From: an uncultured Victivallis sp.
GTDB lineage: Bacteria > Verrucomicrobiota > Lentisphaeria > Victivallales > Victivallaceae
Direction: 5' to 3'
Length of the DNA: 36,320 bases
Assembly: GCF_944391105.1 (NCBI RefSeq)
Contig: NZ_CALXSK010000043.1
Location: forward strand, 1-36,320
Below the pieces are notes generated by a model that was not told the origin of the DNA, searched no databases, and was given only the letters and a program-made list of their open reading frames with translations. Position numbers and translations under genes: made by a program. This document shows positions 15,374-21,630 of the stretch, one piece after another. Numbering within the stretch: position 1 is the stretch's first letter; each line of letters starts with the position of its first letter.

Positions 15374-16240
15374 ATGAAATATATCGGAGCCCATGTCAGT
15401 ATTTCGGGGGGCGTGGAGAATGCGCCTCTCAACGCGCACGCACTCGGGGCGACCGCGTTCGCAATGTTTACGAAGAACCAGCGGCAGTGGAGCGCGCCGC
15501 CGCTTTCGCCCGAATCGATCGCCGCGTTCCGGGCGAACTGCGAGGCGTTCGGGTATCGACCTGAGCTGATTCTGCCGCACGACACTTATCTCATCAATCT
15601 CGGCCAGCCGGATCCCGGGAAACGGAAACGTTCGCTCGCGGCGTTCATCGATGAACTCCGGCGCTGCGACGAGCTCGGGCTTGTGAAGCTGAACTTCCAT
15701 CCGGGCAGCCACTTGAAGGAGGTGACGCTGGAGGAGGAGCTTCGGCTCATCGCCGCAAGCGTCCGCGAAGCGGTCGATACGGTTCCGAATGTCGCGGCGG
15801 TATTCGAGAACACCGCCGGGCAGGGAACGAACGTCGGATTCGCGTTCGAACAGATCGCCGAGATGCTCGAACTGGTCGATCGTCCCGGACGGGTCGGCGT
15901 CTGCATCGACACCTGCCACTCCTATGCGGCGGGATACGATCTGAGGACGCCGGAAGGATATGAGAAGACTTTTTCCGATTTCGAACGGCTGATCGGTTTC
16001 GAATATTTGCAGGGGATGCACCTGAACGATTCCAAAAGCGTGCTCGGCGGCCGTCTCGACCGCCACAACAGCATCGGGGAAGGGGAGCTGGGACTGGAGT
16101 TTTTCCGGCGACTCATGCAGGATGAACGTTTCGACGGCATTCCGCTGATTCTGGAAACCCCGAATGAGGAGATCTGGTCCCGGGAGATCGCGATGCTCAA
16201 AGAGTTTGCAAATGCGGTTCCGCCCGCTGCCGGAAACTAG
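15374..16240 (+). CDS. nfo: Endonuclease IV (AP endonuclease)
   Basis: DNA repair enzyme that cuts 5' to abasic sites and certain oxidised bases, using three zinc ions. The 288-residue length is standard. It begins MKYIGAHVSISGGVENA, as family members do, and metal-binding segments appear in order: LNFHPGSH, VFENTAGQGTNVG, CIDTCHSYAAGYD, MHLNDSKSVLGGRLDRHNSI and LILETPNE. The ATG at 15374 is chosen because AGGAGGAG lies just upstream; a TTG at 15353 is rejected. The gene is alone on its strand. Its TAG stop shares the palindrome CTAG (16237-16240) with the stop of the opposing 746-residue gene, so there is no room for a terminator between them. Confidence 0.95.
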   Translation: MKYIGAHVSISGGVENAPLNAHALGATAFAMFTKNQRQWSAPPLSPESIAAFRANCEAFGYRPELILPHDTYLINLGQPDPGKRKRSLAAFIDELRRCDELGLVKLNFHPGSHLKEVTLEEELRLIAASVREAVDTVPNVAAVFENTAGQGTNVGFAFEQIAEMLELVDRPGRVGVCIDTCHSYAAGYDLRTPEGYEKTFSDFERLIGFEYLQGMHLNDSKSVLGGRLDRHNSIGEGELGLEFFRRLMQDERFDGIPLILETPNEEIWSREIAMLKEFANAVPPAAGN

Positions 16241-18477
16241 GGTTGTTCCGCGGCGGTCGTTTTCAGGGGTTTCTGCTGAGGTGCCGGCGCGGATTTCGAC
16301 ATGGTCATCCAGCGGAATCCCCAGTATCCGCCCCAGGCGCACAGCGCGGCCAGAAGCAGAATCAGCAGAATTCGCAACGGCCAGTTGCTGATCGGGTGGC
16401 TGAAGTAATTGACCAGATCACGTTTCAGGAGGGTCGCCTTCGGGAGCTTCGGCGCGTATGTGAAGATCGTCCCCATCCGGCGGCTGAGCCGCATCGGGCG
16501 GTTGACCGCAACTCCGTTCGCTTCCAGAAAGCGGGAGAGGTTTCTGCGGTAGAGTTTGACGAGCGAGACCACCACGACCGGTCCCCCGAAAATAAGAATG
16601 ATCCCGAGCAGCACCGCCAGCACATTCCAGATGGAGACGTGGGCGAGTTGCTTGACGATGAATGCGATTGAACTCCCGAGTGCCGCGATTCCGATTCCGC
16701 TGCCCATGAGCATCATGGAGCCGGAAACCGCCGGCGTTTGCGCCTTGGCCGCCTGGGCTGCGGGCAGGGCGCCGGGTGCAGTCGTTGCGGTCGTCGCGGC
16801 GGAGTTGAGGTTCACTTCGAGCTGTTTCTGCGCATCCTGACTTTTGGTTGAGAAGAAGCGGTCGGCCAGATTGGCGATGAACTCTCCGAACTTGTAAAAC
16901 GGCATGCGCAGCGCTTCGGAAATTGAAACCGGCTGTTGAACGACATCGATGATTCTTGCGTCCCACAGCGATCCGTCCGCGGCGAAGAAGATTCCATACT
17001 TGCCTACAAAGAAGTTATGGATGTTCCTGCTGGTGACGGCGACGGCCAGTTTCATGGTTCTTGCCGCGTCCGGCGTTCCGGTCGAGGCATCCAGGTAGAT
17101 CACGCAGATGTTGCTGCGCTGGACGATGTTCTTATGTTCCGCGACGTTCTGCACAATCGAGCAGAGAGTAAGGCACATCCCGTCCATGACGAGTTTCCCC
17201 GCCTGCAGCAGCGACGGCGCATCAGGGTTGAACAGAAGACTTAAATTGATATAGTTGTTCAGAAACTCCTTCAGCCCGGCCTGGAACAGAATCAGCTTGT
17301 GCAGCTGGTTGCAGGCGCCGATTCTGGGGGCGACCGCCAGATCCGCAGCGAGCATTTCGCGCAGTTGATCGACCCGTTCGGGCCGCGTCAGACATCGGAG
17401 CGTTTCGAGGTCGAGCCCGCCGGAAGGATCCTCCGGTCTGGAGGAGAGCCAGGCCGCATAGGGGGCGAACTTCTCTTTGAGCCGCTCCCATTCCGGTTGG
17501 GAAAGTTTGGACTCCTTCAGAAGGTGTTTGAGATGTTTGTCGGCAGCAAATGCAAGCAGCGCATCGCGTTGAAGGGGATTCAGCCGGGTGTTGAAGTCGA
17601 GTTTCCCGTCGTTGCGCGGTTCCGCCGGAGGTGCGGCGGAAAAGAAGCTGCGGATTGCGGGATTGTTCAGCAGGTCGATCGTATTTTCCACCTTCCCGAG
17701 CCGCTGCGGCGCTTCCGTGCTGAAATTGAGTGCTTCGCATGCGATGAAATAATTGTCGATTTCGGAGGCGACTGCGGCGTACTTCTGATAGGAGGCCGCG
17801 GTATCTTCCCCGAACGGCAGAAGCGTTTCCGGATCTTTGCCCGGAGCGTCCGCCCAGGCCAGGAAATTCGTCGCCGCGCTGACGAACGAGTCGAGGATGG
17901 TTCCATCGATGCCCTCGCTGCCGCTGACATCCCGGATGCTGCCGAACGCCTTCATCGCAGTCCGGATGAGTTCTTCCGCTTCCGGTGTGTCCGCCGCTTC
18001 CGGCGGAATGACGCCGTCGCCGTTGCGACGGGCGCATGCGATGATTTGCTGGTCGTTCCGGATTTGCGCAAGGGTGATCCGGTCGGCCGAATCGTCTCCC
18101 AGGTTCGTGAGCACGAGTTTTGCGGAGTCGAGGAGGGCCGCCCCTTCCGGGGTGGAGTCGTCGATGGCGGAGAGGAGCAGCGTGTCGCTGCCTTCTTCGA
18201 ATCCATGAAAATCCCGGAGCACCCCGAGAAACCAGACGACGGCACGTTTCACCTCGCCGGTTCGGATTTTGCCGTTCATATCGTCGTCAAGAAAGGCGAG
18301 GAACCGCTCGTCGCAGCGCATCGATGTGACGCTTATGCTGTTCAGCGCCCAGTGCGCTTCATCGAGTTCGAGGAGTTCGCGGAGATCGTCGGCGTTCTCG
18401 ACCAGCGGTTGATAGGAGCCGCCGATCAGGCGGAACTCCAGTTTGTGCGCTTGCGGTTCTCCTGGGCTTTTCTTCAT
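16237..18477 (-). CDS. Large orphan protein with EF-hand-like loop and three C-terminal membrane helices
   Basis: I do not recognise a family for this 746-residue protein. Residues 64-75 (DDDMNGKIRTGE) match a canonical EF-hand calcium loop at all ligand positions and are flanked by predicted helices. A second, degenerate copy occurs at RNGDGVIPPE (about 151-160), and DG-type loops recur (GIDGTI, NDGKLDF). The central region is helical and has no signal peptide before it. An alanine/threonine-rich linker (about 560-585) leads to three hydrophobic helices near 586-610, 615-643 and 699-723 and a short proline/lysine tail. The bulk is therefore probably cytoplasmic and membrane-anchored at the C-terminus. 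The ATG at 18477 starts just before regular sequence; the ribosome-binding site is weak. Calcium binding is inferred from the motif only. Confidence 0.7.
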   Translation of the reverse strand: MKKSPGEPQAHKLEFRLIGGSYQPLVENADDLRELLELDEAHWALNSISVTSMRCDERFLAFLDDDMNGKIRTGEVKRAVVWFLGVLRDFHGFEEGSDTLLLSAIDDSTPEGAALLDSAKLVLTNLGDDSADRITLAQIRNDQQIIACARRNGDGVIPPEAADTPEAEELIRTAMKAFGSIRDVSGSEGIDGTILDSFVSAATNFLAWADAPGKDPETLLPFGEDTAASYQKYAAVASEIDNYFIACEALNFSTEAPQRLGKVENTIDLLNNPAIRSFFSAAPPAEPRNDGKLDFNTRLNPLQRDALLAFAADKHLKHLLKESKLSQPEWERLKEKFAPYAAWLSSRPEDPSGGLDLETLRCLTRPERVDQLREMLAADLAVAPRIGACNQLHKLILFQAGLKEFLNNYINLSLLFNPDAPSLLQAGKLVMDGMCLTLCSIVQNVAEHKNIVQRSNICVIYLDASTGTPDAARTMKLAVAVTSRNIHNFFVGKYGIFFAADGSLWDARIIDVVQQPVSISEALRMPFYKFGEFIANLADRFFSTKSQDAQKQLEVNLNSAATTATTAPGALPAAQAAKAQTPAVSGSMMLMGSGIGIAALGSSIAFIVKQLAHVSIWNVLAVLLGIILIFGGPVVVVSLVKLYRRNLSRFLEANGVAVNRPMRLSRRMGTIFTYAPKLPKATLLKRDLVNYFSHPISNWPLRILLILLLAALCAWGGYWGFRWMTMSKSAPAPQQKPLKTTAAEQP

Positions 18478-18656
18478 ATTCCGACTGCTTTTCTTCCGGA
18501 ATCCGGTTATGGTTTCCGCTCCTTTTCTAGAATATACAATGGAAAAGGTTCGGAAACCATCTTCCATTCAAAAAAAATACAAAAAAATTTGAAAAAAGAT
18601 GAGGTCTCCGTCCGCCCTCCGGCAGAAAAATAGTTTTATTTTCTTAACTAATCCGG

Positions 18657-18687
18657 TTGCGAAAATCCATTGGAGGATGTATATTAT
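18657..18687 (+). promoter_or_regulatory. Promoter of the glycogen-binding-domain gene
   Basis: TTGCGA (18657-18662), 17 bp, TATATT (18680-18685); TATTAT at 18682-18687 is an alternative. Because these boxes overlap the first possible ATG (18670), translation should start downstream of it. Confidence 0.5.
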
Positions 18688-18768
18688 ACTCCTGTAATGA
18701 CAAAGAAGCAATTGCTTTTCGGCTCCGGTGCTTCGGAGGCCGAATGGAAGCGATGGAGATTGACGGGG

Positions 18769-19065
18769 ATGGTGAAACTGCTTGACAACGAGAAAAACGA
18801 CGCCGGGCGGGTCTGCGAGTTTTCCGTGACGGCAAAGCCGGGGTTGAAAGTCTTTGTCGCCGGTTCCTTCAACGATTGGGATCCGGAAGCGGCACCGATG
18901 AGCGAGCCGGCGGGGGACGGACACTATATCTGCCGGATTACGCTTGCTCCGGGGTCTTACGAGTATAAATTCGTCCTCGACGATCTCTGGATTCTCGATG
19001 ATGAAAATCCGAATTTCGCATCGAACGATTTCGGGACGTTGAACAGCGTTCTGGTTGTGAATTGA
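18769..19065 (+). CDS. Small AMPK/CBM48-type glycogen-binding domain protein
   Basis: A 98-residue protein consisting of one early-set beta-sandwich domain of the CBM48/AMPK-beta glycogen-binding type. The signature runs CEFSVTAKPGLKVFVAGSFN followed by DWDP, then the GDGHYICRITLAPGSYEYKF block and a late WILDDENPNF segment; the tryptophan and asparagine of FNDWD normally contact alpha-glucan. No signal peptide is seen, so it would bind intracellular glycogen or regulate an enzyme that does. Earlier starts exist (18670, 18697), but the first overlaps the promoter and the extra sequence is not domain-like; the ATG at 18769 has GGAG 10 bases upstream. Such stand-alone domains may act as targeting subunits; no partner kinase or branching enzyme is encoded nearby. 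Confidence 0.82.
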   Translation: MVKLLDNEKNDAGRVCEFSVTAKPGLKVFVAGSFNDWDPEAAPMSEPAGDGHYICRITLAPGSYEYKFVLDDLWILDDENPNFASNDFGTLNSVLVVN

Positions 19066-19102
19066 ATCCGGAATGCGGATGGAATTCCGCACTGGAGCGG
19101 CC

Positions 19103-19525
19103 ATGTGGAAATGTTATGCGGTGCTCTCGGCGGTATTTGCGGCGCTGACTGCGATTCTCGCCAAAAAAGGGGTTGACGGGGTCGACTCGAATCTGGCGAC
19201 GGCGATCCGCACGACGGTGATTCTCGTCATCACGTGGGGTATCGTGCTTGTGAGCGGGACGGCGGCCGGGATTCGCGACGTTTCGCAGCGGTGCGTGGTT
19301 TTTCTGATTCTTTCAGGTATTGCGACCGGGCTGTCGTGGCTCTTCTACTTCAAAGCGCTTCAGGGGGGGCCGGCATCGCTGGTCGCCCCCATTGACAAGC
19401 TCAGCGTGGCGATTACGATCCTGCTTGGGATCGTTCTGCTCGGCGAACATCCCGGCTGGCGCGGCATCGCCGGCGGCGCGCTGATTCTGGCGGGCACTCT
19501 CGTGATTCTCCTTCCCGGAAAATAA
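19103..19525 (+). CDS. EamA/DMT-type small membrane transporter
   Basis: A 140-residue inner-membrane protein with four or five hydrophobic helices, corresponding to one EamA half (COG2510-type). Family features are YAVLSAVFAALTAILAKKG at the start, the central GLSWLFYFKALQGGPASLVA block followed by PIDKLS, and the closing GGALILAGTLVILLP helix. Full drug/metabolite transporters carry two such halves, so this one presumably forms a dimer. The substrate is unknown. The ATG at 19103 has GGAG six bases upstream; the frame extends ten codons further without support. It follows the glycogen-binding-domain gene by 37 bp and is probably co-transcribed, although the two functions have no obvious link. 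Confidence 0.85.
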   Translation: MWKCYAVLSAVFAALTAILAKKGVDGVDSNLATAIRTTVILVITWGIVLVSGTAAGIRDVSQRCVVFLILSGIATGLSWLFYFKALQGGPASLVAPIDKLSVAITILLGIVLLGEHPGWRGIAGGALILAGTLVILLPGK

Positions 19526-19576
19526 GTAAAATTCTCCACGGATCGACTTTTTTTTCAAAAAAAATTCTTCCGGCTA

Positions 19577-19626
19577 TTGACATCGTTATAGAACTTTGCT
19601 ATAATATTGATAGAACTTTGCTATAA
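19577..19626 (+). promoter_or_regulatory. Consensus promoter with paired operators (GntR module 1)
   Basis: TTGACA (19577-19582), 17 bp, TATAAT (19600-19605): a perfect sigma-70 consensus. A 17-bp sequence starting ATAGAACTTTGC occurs twice, at 19588-19604 and 19610-19626, exactly 22 bp apart. Each copy is a palindrome (TTATAG-N7-CTATAA in the first, ATAG-N7-CTAT core in the second). The first copy fills the spacer and -10; the second covers the start of transcription. A T8-C-A8 tract at 19548-19564 lies at UP-element position. This looks like a strong promoter repressed by the GntR-type protein encoded next. Confidence 0.8.
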
Positions 19627-19653
19627 CATATTAAAAAAGATTCGGCGGATTGG

Positions 19654-20754
19654 ATGTTGCAGGAACGGATGACAAAATTTCAGCTGGTGGAGGAGCAGCT
19701 TCGCAAGGAGATAGCGATCGGTAATTTTGCGCGCGGGACGGTGCTGCCGCCGGAGCGGGAGCTTGCGGAACATTTCGGTGTGAGCTACATGACGATGCGG
19801 AAGGCGGTGGGCGGTTTGATCGAGGAGGGGTTGCTCCGGCGGAATCGCGGCAGCGGAACGTTCGTCTGCGATGATATTTCCGAGGCGAAAGTGCAAAAGC
19901 AGCTGGGTGTGGTGATTCCGGCCTGGTCCGCGCCGGAGAATCTGGACTTCATCATGCACATTTCCCGGGCGTGTGCGGAGGCGAACTGGCTGATGAAGGT
20001 CATATATGCGCGCAGCTGGGACGAGCGGACGATTCTCGACCTCTGGCAGAACAGCGATGCGCTGGTGTGCACATCGGTTTCGGACATCCACAGTCTGCCG
20101 GATTCGCTGGTCAGACGGATTCAGGGACGGACGAAACCGATCGTGTTCTGCGGAGAAGATGCCTCCAGCTACGGAGCGGATTCCGTCTTTTATCCGCCGG
20201 ATCTCCGGCTTGCGGAGGTTGCCGGGAAGCTCTATTCGCTCGGGCATCGCAGAATCATCCGGGTTGATCAAATGGCGGACACCAGCGATGAATTGCATCC
20301 AGGCATCGGTGGATTTCGGGCTTTTTTTCGTGCGGAACATCCCGATGTGGAAGTGAATGAAACTTCGTTTCTTTTTCAAATTCCACGTTTTGAGCTGGCG
20401 CACTACACGATTCGCCGTGAACTGGCGGCGAAAAGAGAGATTCTCAAACAATATACCGCCGTGATTTGCTCCTTAAGTTTTTACTGGGGGGTTCTGTCCG
20501 GCATTTACCTGGCCGGATTGCGGGTGCCGGAAGATTTGTCGGTGCTGACAGTCGGGGATCGGCAGGAAGCGGAATTTTATCATCCGCGCCCGGCAACATT
20601 GTCTGTGCAGTTGTGTGATCAGGCGTTTAAAGCGATGAAACTTGTGCAGTGGAGACTGGAGAACCCGACTGCTCCGGTTCGAACCGTTCGGATCAAAACG
20701 GAGTGGATCGCAGGAGAGACCCTGGCCGCCGCCCATCGCGGGGATTGCCGGTGA
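19654..20754 (+). CDS. GntR-LacI hybrid (AraR-like) transcriptional regulator
   Basis: Sugar-responsive repressor of 366 residues. The N-terminal 70 residues are a GntR winged helix (VLPPERELAEHFGVSYMTMR, then EEGLLRRNRGSGTFVCDD). The rest is a LacI/periplasmic-binding-protein-like effector domain (QLGVVIPAWSAPENLDFIM, LGHRRIIRVDQ, GLRVPEDLSVLTVGD), the arrangement of the arabinose repressor AraR. The ATG at 19654 is used; ATG 19669 with AGGA just upstream is an alternative. The paired operators in its promoter suggest autorepression, and the downstream pseudopilin and glycosidase genes on the same strand probably respond to the same effector. A 113-bp gap separates it from the pseudopilin gene. 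The effector is likely a product of the glycosidase but is not identifiable. Confidence 0.88.
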   Translation: MLQERMTKFQLVEEQLRKEIAIGNFARGTVLPPERELAEHFGVSYMTMRKAVGGLIEEGLLRRNRGSGTFVCDDISEAKVQKQLGVVIPAWSAPENLDFIMHISRACAEANWLMKVIYARSWDERTILDLWQNSDALVCTSVSDIHSLPDSLVRRIQGRTKPIVFCGEDASSYGADSVFYPPDLRLAEVAGKLYSLGHRRIIRVDQMADTSDELHPGIGGFRAFFRAEHPDVEVNETSFLFQIPRFELAHYTIRRELAAKREILKQYTAVICSLSFYWGVLSGIYLAGLRVPEDLSVLTVGDRQEAEFYHPRPATLSVQLCDQAFKAMKLVQWRLENPTAPVRTVRIKTEWIAGETLAAAHRGDCR

Positions 20755-20867
20755 ACAAATGCGGATTTCCCGGTTTGGCAGACTTTTGGTTTGCCGAGAT
20801 ATTGTGAGTAATGAAGAATCGCGGAGTCTTCGGATTCCGGCAATCAAAACAGAACAAGGAGTTTCAA

Positions 20868-21596
20868 ATGAAAAAAGCAATTCATCATCATTTTCCTGTT
20901 GGCGAAAGAAGGGAAAAGACGATCCATTTATTCACATTGATTGAACTTCTGGTTGTGATTGCCATCATTGCGATTCTTGCCGGAATGCTTCTGCCGGCGC
21001 TGAACCAGGCCAGGGGCAGGGCGCGCACGACCAGCTGTATCAACAATACCAAGCAGATCATCTCCGGTATAGTCATGTATGCCGGCGACTTTCATGATGT
21101 GTTGCCGGCGACGATCAAATCCGTCACCGGTTCAGAAGAGCCGCGCTCTCTCTCGGAAAATTCCGGCGGAGCGTTGAAAAACGTCGGACTTGGAATTGTT
21201 GCGGCGGGAGGATATCTGGGGAAAGGCAGCGGCGGTTATGCAAACCGGGTGATTGGTGACAATCGGCCGGAGGTATTGCAATGCCCTTCTCAACCGGAAG
21301 ATGGTTGGAATCAGATGTACGGCAACTGGTGTGATTACCTGTATCATCGCGATTCTGGAACGCAAATTCAATGGTCGTTTCCCAGTTTCGGAAAAAAACT
21401 TGGCGGTTTAAAGCGCGAAATGATAACAATTTGCATGACTGCGGGAAGGGGATTGGATACGGTCCCGCCCGGTCACAGCGGAGAGTGTACGGTTATTTCG
21501 AGGGCGGATGGCTCTGCCGGAACCTGCAGCTACAATGTTTATCGGGACGGCAGCAACAATTGGGAACGCGGCCAGCTGATTGACGCCGCAAATTGA
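20868..21596 (+). CDS. Pseudopilin-like protein (prepilin-type N-terminus)
   Basis: A 242-residue exported or membrane-held protein with a type IV prepilin-like N-terminus: a 21-residue charged leader, then [20 protein letters not shown] and the acidic residue at +5 of the mature form. The residue before F is leucine rather than the usual glycine. The following [20 protein letters not shown] helix and a small C-terminal beta domain resemble the DUF1559/pseudopilin proteins abundant in PVC bacteria. A late [13 protein letters not shown] stretch resembles the H-X9-DG motif but has ten residues between H and DG. The ATG at 20868 follows AAGGAG. It lies between the regulator and the 972-residue glycosidase, 34 bp before the latter, suggesting co-expression. 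Whether it forms pili, joins a secretion pseudopilus or displays enzymes is unknown. Confidence 0.85.
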   Translation: MKKAIHHHFPVGERREKTIHLFTLIELLVVIAIIAILAGMLLPALNQARGRARTTSCINNTKQIISGIVMYAGDFHDVLPATIKSVTGSEEPRSLSENSGGALKNVGLGIVAAGGYLGKGSGGYANRVIGDNRPEVLQCPSQPEDGWNQMYGNWCDYLYHRDSGTQIQWSFPSFGKKLGGLKREMITICMTAGRGLDTVPPGHSGECTVISRADGSAGTCSYNVYRDGSNNWERGQLIDAAN

Positions 21597-21630
21597 TTTT
21601 TGAAAATATATTCGATCTAGTGCTGAGAAG

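Noticed and set aside
18670..18768. Longer start for the glycogen-binding-domain protein
   Set aside because: The first ATG overlaps the predicted -10 box and the added residues do not belong to the domain.
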